A DNA stretch of 64,000 bases from UBA1014 sp964344035 (GTDB lineage: Bacteria > SAR324 > NAC60-12): positions 1-64,000 of the forward strand of contig CAYFLK010000009.1 of assembly GCA_964344035.1 (NCBI GenBank). Direction: 5' to 3'. The position numbers were made by a program, and so were the translations under genes. Under the pieces are notes generated by a model. The model did no database searches and was not told the DNA's origin. It worked only from the letters and a program-made list of their open reading frames with translations. Shown in pieces: positions 46,312 through 55,592 of the stretch. The stretch's first letter is position 1; each line of letters begins with the position of its first letter.

Positions 46312-47838
46312 ATGGTACAGATCACCATACGGGACGGAGTACTCACCCTTGCGGAAATAAAGGCGGTCCTGCGCGCCCCTGTCCAAATTGAATTCGACAA
46401 CGATTGCCTGAACAGAATCCGCGCGGCGGAGGATTCGGTGAAGAAAATCATTGAAACCGGGCAATCGGTATACGGGATCAACACCGGGTTCGGATCACTC
46501 GCGCAAACGCTGATCCCTCCCGAGAAGCTGGAAAAACTGCAGCGTAACCTGGTGCTTTCCCATGCCGCGGGCACGGGACCAATACTTGACGACGGCATTG
46601 TGCGATTGATCCTGGTGCTCAAGATCAACAGCCTTGCGCGCGGTTTGTCCGGTATCAGCATGAAAACCATGGAATACCTGCAGGCGTTGATCCATGCTGA
46701 CGTACTGCCCTGCATCCCGGCCAAGGGCTCGGTCGGTGCATCCGGCGATCTCGCTCCGCTTGCACACCTCAGTTCAGTGCTGCTTGGAGAAGGTGAAGTC
46801 AGGATGAAAGGCGAGTTCGTCGCCGCTTGGGACGCGCTGCGGCAAATGGGACTGGAACAGCTTGAACTGCATCCGAAAGAAGGGCTGGCCCTGCTAAACG
46901 GAACCCAGGTTTCCACCGCGCTGGCCCTGGCCGGATTGTTTGCAGCGGAAGACCGCATTTCCTCGGCAATAGTGGTTGGCGCTCTTTCTCTCGAAGCAAT
47001 CCTGGGCAGCCACAAACCTTTTGACGCACGGATACATGCGGCACGCGGACTGCGAGGTCAATGCGACGTTGCCAAGAACTTCAGAACCCTTCTTCATGAA
47101 AGTGAAATCAACCGGTCGCACCAGGACTGCGATCACATACAGGATCCATATTCACTGCGCTGCCAGCCGCAGGTATTGGGGGCATGCGTGGATCAACTAC
47201 GTTTCGCGGGAAGCCAACTCCGCATTGAAGCAAACGCGGTGACGGACAACCCGCTGGTGTTTCCGGATGAACAGGAAATCCTTTCCGGAGGCAACTTTCA
47301 CGCGGAACCGGTAGCAATGGCAGCGGATGGGCTGGCGCTTTGCCTGGCGGAAACCGGGGCTTTGTCCGAACGCAGGATATCGCTGCTGACAGACACTCAT
47401 TTCAGCAAACTCCCTCCCTTTCTTACGGAAAATCCAGGGATCAATTCCGGCTTCATGATTGCGCAAATCAGTGCCGCTTCACTGGCCAGCGAAAACAAAT
47501 CAATGGCCCATCCCGCTTCGGTGGACAGCATTCCCACCTCCGCAAACCAGGAAGACCATGTTAGCATGGCGACTTTTGCGGCCAGAAGACTGCTTGAAAT
47601 GGCTGAAAACAGTGCTGTCATTCTCGGCATCGAACTGCTTGCCGCCTCTCAAGGCATCGATTTCCGCCGGCCACTGAAAACTACTCGACCGCTTGAAGAA
47701 GCCCACAGCATGGTCCGCAAGCGGATCCCGCATCTTGATCAGGACCGTCCACTGGCGCCTGACATCGAAGACGCGGCGGAAATCATCAGACGCGGATTGT
47801 TCAGCGGATGGATGGACCCGCCTTTGATAGAGAACTGA
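46312..47838 (+). CDS. hutH: Histidine ammonia-lyase
   Basis: Removes ammonia from histidine to give urocanate, the first step. The MIO cofactor forms from A-S-G in KGSVGASGDLAPLAHLS. Other signatures: YGINTGFGSLAQTLIPPE and EALALLNGTQ-like KEGLALLNGTQ, QDPYSLRCQPQVLGA. ATG 46312 (MVQITIRDG) is chosen over a start 23 codons upstream that would overlap hutU and add a non-family leader. 508 residues, normal. Confidence 0.97.
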   Translation: MVQITIRDGVLTLAEIKAVLRAPVQIEFDNDCLNRIRAAEDSVKKIIETGQSVYGINTGFGSLAQTLIPPEKLEKLQRNLVLSHAAGTGPILDDGIVRLILVLKINSLARGLSGISMKTMEYLQALIHADVLPCIPAKGSVGASGDLAPLAHLSSVLLGEGEVRMKGEFVAAWDALRQMGLEQLELHPKEGLALLNGTQVSTALALAGLFAAEDRISSAIVVGALSLEAILGSHKPFDARIHAARGLRGQCDVAKNFRTLLHESEINRSHQDCDHIQDPYSLRCQPQVLGACVDQLRFAGSQLRIEANAVTDNPLVFPDEQEILSGGNFHAEPVAMAADGLALCLAETGALSERRISLLTDTHFSKLPPFLTENPGINSGFMIAQISAASLASENKSMAHPASVDSIPTSANQEDHVSMATFAARRLLEMAENSAVILGIELLAASQGIDFRRPLKTTRPLEEAHSMVRKRIPHLDQDRPLAPDIEDAAEIIRRGLFSGWMDPPLIEN

Positions 47839-47852
47839 ATCCAAACCCCTTC

Positions 47853-48908
47853 ATGCGAAGAAGAGGTTTCCTGTTGCTGGTCACGCTGCTGCTGGCCATG
47901 GCAGTGGGAATCCTGATGCTCAATTGGTACCAGCAAGCCGTCCAAAACCGCTATCAAGCTTCCGCATTCCTGAAAACGCAGGTTTTTTTCCAGGAATTGA
48001 ACAGTGCGGTTTTGCACACCATTCACCATTTTCGGCAACATACTGCTGAAGAATTGATAAACGGTGATATTCCACTTGAAGAAGTGGGGTTTCAGCAAAA
48101 CCTCTCCCACTGGTCCACCAGCACTGTCGCAGAGGGTTCCATGCTGATGATAACTTTGGTTTCAACCGATGAACCGGATTCACAGGGCTTCGAACTGCTG
48201 TTAAAAGTAAAGGAACAAAATCTGAGCGAGCGTCCCTGGTTTCTTTTCCACCCGGAGCAATGGGGTATACCCTCAATGCTGGAAGTGGCGCAGGAATCCC
48301 AAGCACTGCTGCAATGGGAGCAGCGCCCATTCTGGCTTCCCGAAAACCCTGACTCAACGCGGTACGATCAGATTTTGGAAAACGTCGCCATGATAGCACT
48401 TGAGGGGGCCACGATGGTGATCACACATGACAATGGTTCCATAAGTCAGTTCGTTCTGCCACTTTCGGGATACAATGTAAGGGTTCTGCAATCGGAAAAT
48501 ACAGAAGAAACACTTGTGATCAAGAGTGTCTTTGAAAGCCTGATTCCGCAAACGCTGCTGATCCAGACAGACGGGTCACTGTCACTGCATATAGAGGGGT
48601 CCTCCGGTTTTCCGGAAAACCAACCAAGGCTGTTTATCGACACCGGGAAGACATTGACACTCAGCTCAGTAGACGAATCTTCGTCAAGAGGCGGTGTCAG
48701 CGGGTATTTCCGTGTGCGTGGAAAAACCTGCGTACGGTTTGATGGTATTTTGGAGGAAGTATACTGGAAAGGCAGTCTTATCTGCAATTATCCACCGGCA
48801 CAAAGTGGAAAATTGCTCATAAAGCACCATCCATTCACCGGATCGGTTCCCGCGGGATTCACCCGACAATATCTGCACGCTAATGGAGTCCGCCTCCTGG
48901 AAGAATGA
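47853..48908 (+). CDS. Hypothetical membrane-anchored protein, pilin-like N-terminus
   Basis: 351 residues from ATG 47853. The start MRRRGFLLLVTLLLAMAVGI resembles the class III signal and hydrophobic helix of type II secretion/type IV pilus minor pseudopilins (PilX/GspK-like R-G-F-x-L-L), but the usual Glu at +5 is missing. The rest is a soluble, beta-rich domain without a recognised family. Starts 14 bases after hutH, convergent with the broken GTPase gene. Alternative: a simple single-span anchored periplasmic protein. Confidence 0.6.
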   Translation: MRRRGFLLLVTLLLAMAVGILMLNWYQQAVQNRYQASAFLKTQVFFQELNSAVLHTIHHFRQHTAEELINGDIPLEEVGFQQNLSHWSTSTVAEGSMLMITLVSTDEPDSQGFELLLKVKEQNLSERPWFLFHPEQWGIPSMLEVAQESQALLQWEQRPFWLPENPDSTRYDQILENVAMIALEGATMVITHDNGSISQFVLPLSGYNVRVLQSENTEETLVIKSVFESLIPQTLLIQTDGSLSLHIEGSSGFPENQPRLFIDTGKTLTLSSVDESSSRGGVSGYFRVRGKTCVRFDGILEEVYWKGSLICNYPPAQSGKLLIKHHPFTGSVPAGFTRQYLHANGVRLLEE

Positions 48909-48918
48909 AGCAGTGTGT

Positions 48919-49857
48919 TTATCGAGGCCGCTCGAAGGAAAGGCATCCCAGTTTTCCGGATCGGAAATCGCGCAGGACCTGTTCCGCGGCGCGGAGGTGA
49001 TCTTCCACCCCGCCGCTCTTCAGGAATCCCCTGCTGCCGGCGATCCTGTCGAGCAACGCCAATGAGGGAATCCCTTGTTTCACCCCTGACAGCCGATAGA
49101 CTTCAACAACTCTTTCGAACGAGTTACGTTTCAGGATATCCAGCAGAAAATCCGCCAGACGCAGGCTTCCCACAATCTCATCCTTGACAGCACCGGTGAG
49201 TGTGAGCTGAAAACCTGTTTCAAGGGATTCGATTTTCGGACGTAGAATCCCGGGGGTATCGAGCAGTTCCACATCCTTTCCCAGAAGCACCCATTCCTGG
49301 TGACGGGTAACGCCCGGAGCCGGACCTGTTTCAGCGGCGTGTCTGCGGGTCAGCCGGTTGATCAAAGTCGATTTTCAAACATTCGGGATGCCGACCACCA
49401 TCAGTTTCAAGGGAGGGGGCCGAATCCCCCGCCGTCCGAACCGTTCCCAGCGGGTGCGCATCAGCTCACGCGCTCGCGGCAGAATTTTGCGCAGATGTCT
49501 TTTTTCGAGCACATCGATGAAGAGGCAGGGCTGGCCGGTGTTATGAAAATGTCTCTCCCAGTCCCGGCTCACGGCAGGGTCGGCAAGCCCGGTTTTGTTG
49601 AACAGCACCAGCCTTTTTTTTTGCCCCAGCAGCGATTCAAACTCCGGATTAACCGATGCAAGGGGAATCCTCGCATCACGCAGTTCCAGGACCACGTCCA
49701 CCCGTTTCAACGGCGCGGCAAGTTCCTTGCCTGCCTTGTGCATGTGTCCCGGAAACCAGTTGATCTCCGGGTTGCCCCATCCTTGAGGGTGGTCAGACAG
49801 TCCGACAGCCGGGTTTCCGGAATTAAAAGTAATAGGTGGTGGTGATGATCTGTTCAT
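48919..49857 (-). pseudogene. rbgA: YlqF/RbgA-type ribosome-assembly GTPase interrupted by TGA in the P-loop
   Basis: A circularly permuted GTPase of the RbgA/YlqF family, needed for large-subunit assembly where present. From ATG 49857: INWFPGHMHKAGKEL, LELRDARIPLASVNPEF, G4 FNKTGLA (usual NKxD altered), then G1 reads VVGIPNV-stop-KSTLINRL. The TGA (49375-49377) replaces the invariant Gly codon; everything after it continues in the same frame, with PGVTRHQEWV, LLDTPGIL and a normal C-terminal domain to 48919. A single-base change (GGA to TGA) would explain it. Start overlaps the upstream gene by 34 bases. Either recent inactivation, a base-call error or recoding. Confidence 0.8.
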
Positions 49858-50704
49858 CCGGAATTTCCTTGTCTTCAGGTTGATTTTCATGCAGGTTTCT
49901 GTCATGCATGATTCGACTGCCCTGCTCAATCACGTCCGCGATCACTTCCTCTCCAGTGACCTCTCCCTCTTCATCTTCATAGCCAAGTTCCTCCACGGCA
50001 AGCTGTTCCTGAACCAGGGATTCCATGTCTTTGAACAAAACCCCCATTCCCAGGTCGAATTTCCATTCCGGATTTTCATAAAACACCCCTTCAGCAAGCA
50101 TCGCTAGAAAAACCACCCGGTAAGGATCAATCCCCTTGAATTCCGCTGCCGCAACCCGCAGGTCGTACCAGCGGTCACCTTCCAGCAGGTCGTTGTGCGG
50201 GTCCGCAAACACACCTTCCTGCAAATCGACGTAGGCATACACTTCAAAATGTTGCAAATACGATTCCTGCTGTTTGAGCAGATGATTGTAGACTTCAAGC
50301 CCCTTTTCGGCGGTTTGGAAAAAATCATCCTCTCCGAGCCGCACCCAGCCTTGCTCCTCCATTTCCTTCAGCAGCGTTTCCAGGGCAGCTTCATCTTTCC
50401 CGGAAAGGGCGAGATGAATACGATTGGATTCTACCTTTTCCATTTCCTGCCGCAGGGATTGCAGATTCTGTTCGAACTCCCTATATTCGTTTTTTACAAC
50501 CTGCAATTCATCTTCCTCCTCCGCGGAGCGGAAAAATCCGCGTTTGAGAGATTTTATGCGCTCCTCAAGTTCATGGAGGGTTTTTTCAAGAACTTTTTTT
50601 TCTGCCTGCAAACGGTCATAGCGCATCATCCAATCCAGCAATACGAGCATCCCATATTCATTGCATGCGCGTTTCTCCAGTGGCGGTCTCAAGACGGAAT
50701 TCAT
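49823..50704 (-). CDS. Hypothetical coiled-coil protein, 293 aa
   Basis: Residues about 30-125 are a long coiled coil (YDRLQAEKKVLEKTLHELEE onward, Leu/Glu/Lys heptads). A mixed globular part follows (YNHLLKQQESYLQHFEVYAY; LEGDRWYDLRVAAAEF), ending in a very acidic tail (EELGYEDEEGEVTGEE). No membrane segment or known motif. It is upstream of, and overlaps, the broken GTPase gene on the same strand, so the two are probably one unit. Function unknown. Confidence 0.65.
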   Translation of the reverse strand: MNSVLRPPLEKRACNEYGMLVLLDWMMRYDRLQAEKKVLEKTLHELEERIKSLKRGFFRSAEEEDELQVVKNEYREFEQNLQSLRQEMEKVESNRIHLALSGKDEAALETLLKEMEEQGWVRLGEDDFFQTAEKGLEVYNHLLKQQESYLQHFEVYAYVDLQEGVFADPHNDLLEGDRWYDLRVAAAEFKGIDPYRVVFLAMLAEGVFYENPEWKFDLGMGVLFKDMESLVQEQLAVEELGYEDEEGEVTGEEVIADVIEQGSRIMHDRNLHENQPEDKEIPDEQIITTTYYF

Positions 50705-50886
50705 AGGACAAACTCAACCGGAACGGTCATTATAATCGGTTTGTAAGAAAAGAAATTGCTTTACCAGAAAAAACCTGATACATCTATTATCAGTTGCCCA
50801 CGTTATCACATCTTGAGGGAATTCTCATGGTTATCCGGATGTGTTGGACATGGAGCTGTCATTGAAGCGTATGGAGACGGAATAAC

Positions 50887-51237
50887 GTGTCGGACAACGA
50901 GATGAAACAGTATCAGATTACCATCAATGGGAACCGGCTGGATATCGCCAGCTCATGCGGTGAGGAGCACATCAGGGAAGTTGAACGGTTTCTGGATCTG
51001 CAGGTTGCGGAAGTCAATCAACAGACCGGTGCCATCGGAAGCCAGACGTATCTGGCATTTCTGGTTGCCCTGAATCTGGCTGACGAACTGCTGAATCTTC
51101 AGCGCCGGCAATCGCAGTATGAATTGATCGAGCAAGGATTGTCAAACCTGTGTTCGCGCTTGGATATGGCGCTTACACAACCCGGGATTGCTGGGACGAG
51201 GATCAGCCAGACCGCGGACTTCGGCGCCAGATTCTGA
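50887..51237 (+). CDS. zapA: Cell-division protein ZapA
   Basis: 116-residue protein that binds and bundles FtsZ at the division ring. The N-terminal globular part (YQITINGNRLDIASSCGEEHIREVERFLD) and the C-terminal coiled coil (YLAFLVALNLADELLNLQRRQ) fit the family. GTG 50887 has a GGAGA site about 9 bases upstream; ATG 50902 (MKQYQITING) is the alternative and closer to the family start. Followed by an apparently structured RNA, reminiscent of the zapA-6S RNA order in many proteobacteria. Confidence 0.88.
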   Translation: MSDNEMKQYQITINGNRLDIASSCGEEHIREVERFLDLQVAEVNQQTGAIGSQTYLAFLVALNLADELLNLQRRQSQYELIEQGLSNLCSRLDMALTQPGIAGTRISQTADFGARF

Positions 51238-51795
51238 GGGTTATACTGATACGAAAGGCGTAATCCCTGCATGGTGAAGCACCATCTGCGGATACGCAGA
51301 TACATTCCTGCGGTGTGCGTGATGCAAAACTTTTGCTACCTTATATTTTCAAAAAGGGGTCGGTCCCTGAAGAAGGTGTGCAAGCCTTCCGAGTAGAAGG
51401 AAGCCTAAATTCTTCACACTTTCCCCACCTGTTGGGCGAGGTATCAAAAGCCCTTTTTTTCACACGGCATCGCGGGAATTCCTTCCTCGTCATACCCAAC
51501 CGACCAAACCTGCGGCAGAGTCAAGCAGATTAGTTTAAAAATTCATCATGGTTAAGCCGGGTGATTCCATCCGGAATCTATTCCATACAGTGCCCCTCTC
51601 ACTCACACGGCATTCCCCTGAAACGAAAGTGAAGTGCGGGTACTCCTGTCCCCTTGAAGAAGCACAGTGTGATGGAGCGCCACCCGGAGATTCGATTACA
51701 CATCTGTAAGAAAGTAATTACTGGAGCAAGAAAACATCAACAATAAATGTGGATGATTCCGGTTTTGGGGAATCCACACATATATTCTCAGCCCC
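51238..51795. other. Long intergenic region between zapA and the Xer-like gene
   Basis: About 560 bases. The first 220 hold the structured RNA candidate. From 51461 to 51795 nothing clear is seen; no frame has a family match. Confidence 0.5.
51260..51460 (+). ncRNA. Structured RNA candidate, possibly 6S RNA
   Basis: Stem-loops lie in a row. ATGGTG-AAG-CACCAT (51271-51285) overlaps the alternative ATCTGCG-GATA-CGCAGAT (51284-51301). Further on, AAGGTGTG pairs with CACACTTT around an inner CCTTC/GAAGG loop, TACCT with AGGTA, and GGGC with GCCC followed by seven T (51434-51460). The fragment GGGTCGGTCCCTGA recalls the 6S RNA central region, and 6S often lies after zapA. The transcript ends are uncertain; the part from about 51335 alone would be short for 6S. 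Confidence 0.4.
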
Positions 51796-52752
51796 ATGCA
51801 GCCCCTGATTCAAGAATTCGTGGAAATCCTGAAAGCCGGGAAATACTCGAAAAACAGCATCCAGAACCACCGCCTGGATCTGCAGAAATTCTTCACCTGG
51901 GTTGGTGAGGGAAAAGAGGTCAGGTTGCCGAAATTGCAGGCCTTGCAGACCGAAGACCTTGAGGGCTACATGAAGTTTCTCCAGCAGGACTTGAAGCCAA
52001 GAAGCGTGGCGCGCCACCTCTCTTCGGTGAAACTGTTTCTTAATGATCTGGAAAAACGCGGACTGATCCAGGTCAACCCAATCCATCGGCTGCGCTTTCC
52101 GGAAATCGTTCCCGCGCCCCCTGAAACACTGACACATGAAGAGGTGGTCGCCCTGCTTGAAACCCCGGACCCAGAGCACTATTTAGGATTGCGTGACCGT
52201 GCTTTGCTGGAACTTCTTTATTCCAGCGGATTGAAGGTCAACGAATTGCTGGGATTAAATGTTGATGACCTCTACCTCAACCTTGCATTTCTAAAAGTCC
52301 GCGGGAAACGGGAGCGGATGGTTCCGGTCACTTCAAAGGCGGTAGAAGCTCTGCAGGAATATCTGGAAAAAAGCAGGGAAACACGCCTGCTGAATCCCGC
52401 CGACCCCTGTCTGTTTCCGGGCAGAAACGGTACCCGCATGTCGCGGGTCGGTTTTTGGGTGATGATCAAGAAACATGCAAAACGGGCGGGAATTCAAAAC
52501 CCCATCAATGCTCGAATCCTCAGGCATTCATTCGCCGCACATCTGCTTCAAAACGGGATGGACCTTCCGGACATCCAGGACCTTTTTGGATACGTCAGTC
52601 TCGACACGACCCTGCAGTACGCTCACATCAACCGTCCGGATTTCAATGAAGTTTATCACAAGCATCATCCCCGCGGATATAAGCGCACTGCTCAGGATGA
52701 TGAATCCGGCCTGACTGCGAGCGTCCTCGCTCAGGCAGGTAAGCAGTTATAA
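51796..52752 (+). CDS. Xer-like tyrosine recombinase with altered active site
   Basis: 318 residues with the XerC/XerD plan: N-terminal SAM-like DNA-binding domain (SIQNHRLDLQKFFTWV; RSVARHLSSVKLFLNDLEKRG) and C-terminal catalytic fold ending NEVYHKHHPRG. Compared with XerD, the first catalytic Arg (GLRVSEL) is Lys147 in GLKVNEL, the His of HxLRH is Arg240 in ARILRH, and the His/Trp of LLGH is Tyr266 in LFGY. Lys171, Arg243 and nucleophile Tyr275 remain. Residues 294-318 extend past the family end and include a palindromic element. Sits directly before the restriction operon. It may be a weak or inactive recombinase, or a divergent one. Confidence 0.85.
   Translation: MQPLIQEFVEILKAGKYSKNSIQNHRLDLQKFFTWVGEGKEVRLPKLQALQTEDLEGYMKFLQQDLKPRSVARHLSSVKLFLNDLEKRGLIQVNPIHRLRFPEIVPAPPETLTHEEVVALLETPDPEHYLGLRDRALLELLYSSGLKVNELLGLNVDDLYLNLAFLKVRGKRERMVPVTSKAVEALQEYLEKSRETRLLNPADPCLFPGRNGTRMSRVGFWVMIKKHAKRAGIQNPINARILRHSFAAHLLQNGMDLPDIQDLFGYVSLDTTLQYAHINRPDFNEVYHKHHPRGYKRTAQDDESGLTASVLAQAGKQL
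52710..52739 (+). repeat. In-frame palindromic element, copy at the 3' end of the Xer-like gene
   Basis: CCTGACTGCGAGCG faces CGCTCAGGCAGG across TCCT. Encodes LTASVLAQAG, in the same reading phase as the three hsdR copies. Confidence 0.7.
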
Positions 52753-52880
52753 CCCCCCCCCTCATCTGAAACAAGTCACGGTGGCAAGGGAATAGACCCG
52801 GCCTTTGATCTTTTAATTTGTATGGGCAAAACCTGTGTTTGCCCGCAATAATAAGGGGTTAAATACGAAAGAGGAAATAC

Positions 52881-54430
52881 ATGACAGAAAAAAAAGGAAA
52901 CGGCGCCAATCTCGGCTTTGAGAACCAGATGTGGGCGGCTGCGGACAAGCTGCGGGGGCATATGGACGCCTCCGAGTACAAGCATGTGGTTCTCGGCCTG
53001 ATTTTTCTGAAATACATCTCAGACGCCTTCCAGGCCAAGTACAAGCAGCTTGAAGCGACGAAGGATACCGAATACACCGATCCGGAAGACCGTGACGAAT
53101 ACTCGGCAGCCAATATCTTCTGGGTACCCAAGGAGGCCCGCTGGGCCAAACTGCAGGCGAGCGCAAAGCAACCGGCCATCGGCAAACTTGTTGATGATGC
53201 GATGGTGGCCATTGAAAAAGAGAACCCGACGCTCAAAGGCGTTCTCCCCAAGGACTATGCCCGCCCGTCCCTGGACAAACACCGTTTGGGTGAGCTCATC
53301 GATATCATCAGCAAGATCGGGCTTGGGGACGATGAATCCCGGTCGAAGGACATTCTCGGCCGCGTGTACGAGTATTTCCTCGGTCGTTTCGCCGCGGCGG
53401 AAGGCAAGGGCGGCGGCGAGTTCTACACGCCTCAGTGCGTGGTCAAGCTGCTCGTCAGAATGATCGAGCCTTATAAAGGCCGCGTGTATGACCCGTGCTG
53501 CGGCTCGGGCGGCATGTTCGTCCAGAGCGAGCGTTTTGTTGAAGAACACGGCGGGCGCCTGGGCGACATCGCCATCTATGGTCAGGAGTCCAATTCCACC
53601 ACTTGGCGGCTGGCCATGATGAACCTGGCAATCAGAGGGCTCGACGCCAACCTTGGCGGTCAGCATGCGGACAGTTTTCACAGCGATCTTCACAAAGACC
53701 TGCGCGCCGATTTCATCCTCGCTAATCCGCCCTTCAACATGAGCGACTGGGGCGGCGAACGCCTTCGAGAAGACGCCCGCTGGAAATACGGCATTCCGCC
53801 GGTTAACAACGCCAACTACGCCTGGATTCAGCATTTCATCCATCACCTGTCGCCCAAGGGCGTTGCCGGTTTCGTCATGGCCAACGGGTCCATGTCCACC
53901 AATACCGTCAGCGAAGGAGAAATCCGCAAGAACATCATCGAGGCTGACCTGGTGGACTGCATGATCGCATTGCCCGGTCAGCTCTTTTACACAACGCAGA
54001 TTCCGGTGTGCCTCTGGTTCGTGGCCCGGAACAAGAAGAACGGCAAGTTCCGCTTGAGAAGCGGACACACGCTTTNNNNNNNNNNCGCAAACTCGGCGCC
54101 CTCGTTGACCGAACCCACAAAGATTTTTCTGAAGAAGAGATCAACAAGGTGGCTGCCACCTATCACGCCTGGCGGGGCGAGAAAGATGCCGGTGAGTATA
54201 AGGATGTGCCGGGCTTTTGTAAGAGCGCCAGTACCGACGAAATCAAGGAACACGGCTACGTGTTGACTCCTGGCCGGTATGTAGGCGCAGCCGAGGTCGA
54301 GGACGACGGCGTTTCTTTTGAGGAGAAGATGGCCGAACTTTCAGCTACATTATTCGAGCAGTTCGCTGAAGCTGATCAGCTCGAAGCCACCATCAGGAAG
54401 AATCTGGAGGTTTTGGGTTATGGGGAGTGA
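52881..54430 (+). CDS. hsdM: Type I restriction-modification DNA methyltransferase subunit HsdM (contains assembly gap)
   Basis: Adenine-N6 methyltransferase of the type I system. The N-terminal HsdM helical domain (WAAADKLRGHMDASEYKHVV; LGLIFLKYISDAF) is followed by motif I DPCCGSGGMFVQSE near residue 203 and motif IV ANPPFNMSDW near 282. A 10-N gap at 54076-54085 lies in the segment that usually reads L-F-I-D-A-R-K-L-G. Before it RSGHTL is in frame; after it RKLGALVDRTHKDFSEEEI is in a different frame, so the filler length is wrong by one base. GAGGAA ribosome site before ATG 52881. The end overlaps hsdS by 11 bases. Confidence 0.93.
54076..54085. other. Assembly gap (10 N) inside hsdM
   Basis: Ten N bases. 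Frame and family alignment ask for eleven bases here (completing the codons of F-I-D-A), so ten is probably a scaffolding placeholder. Confidence 0.95.
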
Positions 54431-55592
54431 GTGGCTGAAAACAACACTTGGAAAGGTACTGATTCTTCAACGTGGGTTCGACCTTCCAAAGAACGATCGC
54501 ATACCTGGCCAGTACCCCGTTATTGCTTCTACCGGAACTGTAGGTAATCATAACGAAGCAAAAGTGAAAGCACCTGGAGTAGTTATTGGACGTTCTGGAA
54601 GTCTAGGAGGTGGGCAGTGGATTGTAACAGATTTTTGGCCACTCAATACCACTCTATGGGTTAAGGATTTCAAGGATAATGACCGTCGTTTCTGTTATTA
54701 TTTACTGAAATCTTTAAACCTTTCCCAATTTAATGCAGGTAGCGGAGTTCCAACTCTCAACCGCAATCATATTCATCCTCTACCCATCGTAGTTCCAAAG
54801 GATATCCCCGAACAACACACCATAGCCCATATTTTAGGCTCGCTGGACGACAAGATTGAATTGAACCGCCGGATGAACGAGACGCTGGAGGCCACAGCCC
54901 GGGCAATCTTCAAGTCCTGGTTCGTGGATTTCGATCCGGTGCGCGTCAAAGCAGAAGGCGGTGACCCAGGCTTGCCGGATGATGTTGCCGGGCTCTTTCC
55001 CGACAGTTTCGAGGACTCGGAGCTTGGGGAGATTCCGAGGGGGTGGGAGGTGAAGACTATTGGTGATGTGGCTGAATTTGCCTACGGAAAGGCTTTGAAG
55101 GCATCTGATAGAAAACCCGGTGATGTCCCAGTATTCGGTTCTAATGGACAAGTAGGGCTACATAATGAAGCCTTGGTCGAAGGTCCAGGAATCGTCATCG
55201 GCAGAAAAGGCAATCCCGGAATCGTCACATGGTCATATGATGATTTTTTTCCAATTGATACAACCTTCTATGTCAAGAGAACGGGAGTTGTTCTAAGTCT
55301 GAACTATCTTTTCTATGCTCTAAAAGATCAAGATTTACCAAGTTTGAGCGCGGACTCCGCCGTTCCTGGCTTGAACAGAAACTTAGCATATATGAGTAAA
55401 TTCTTAGTGCCTCATGAAAAAGTCTTGACGGCATTTGATGGACAGATTGAGCCACTTTTTCAAAAGATCTATGCAAATGAAAAAGAGTCGAAAACGCTTA
55501 CATCCCTTCGTGACGCCCTCCTCCCCAAACTCATTTCCGGCGAGTTGCGTGTCCCGGATGCGGAAAAGTTCGTTGAGGAGGTTGGGGTATGA
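54420..55592 (+). CDS. hsdS: Type I restriction-modification specificity subunit HsdS
   Basis: Recognises the target sequence for the HsdM2S and HsdR complexes. 390 residues from ATG 54420 (MGSEWLKTTLGKVLILQRG). Two half-repeats, each a target-recognition domain plus conserved helix: first QHTIAHILGSLDDKIELNRR with MNETLEATARAIFKSWFVDFDP, second starting GEIPRGWEVKTIGDVAEFAYG and ending ESKTLTSLRDALLPKLISGELRV. The recognition domains are more AT-rich than the flanks, usual for HsdS. ATGA overlap with the next gene. Target cannot be predicted. Confidence 0.95.
   Translation: MGSEWLKTTLGKVLILQRGFDLPKNDRIPGQYPVIASTGTVGNHNEAKVKAPGVVIGRSGSLGGGQWIVTDFWPLNTTLWVKDFKDNDRRFCYYLLKSLNLSQFNAGSGVPTLNRNHIHPLPIVVPKDIPEQHTIAHILGSLDDKIELNRRMNETLEATARAIFKSWFVDFDPVRVKAEGGDPGLPDDVAGLFPDSFEDSELGEIPRGWEVKTIGDVAEFAYGKALKASDRKPGDVPVFGSNGQVGLHNEALVEGPGIVIGRKGNPGIVTWSYDDFFPIDTTFYVKRTGVVLSLNYLFYALKDQDLPSLSADSAVPGLNRNLAYMSKFLVPHEKVLTAFDGQIEPLFQKIYANEKESKTLTSLRDALLPKLISGELRVPDAEKFVEEVGV

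Noticed and set aside
49375..49377. Genome-wide use of UGA for glycine
   Set aside because: TGA ends many intact genes here (fbp, fliF, hsdM, the four-helix gene), so the standard code applies.
52752..52762. C-run after the Xer-like gene as a terminator
   Set aside because: There is no stem and no T run.
53019..54068. Minus-strand open frame of 349 codons
   Set aside because: Antisense to hsdM with no family features of its own; typical shadow of a GC-rich gene.
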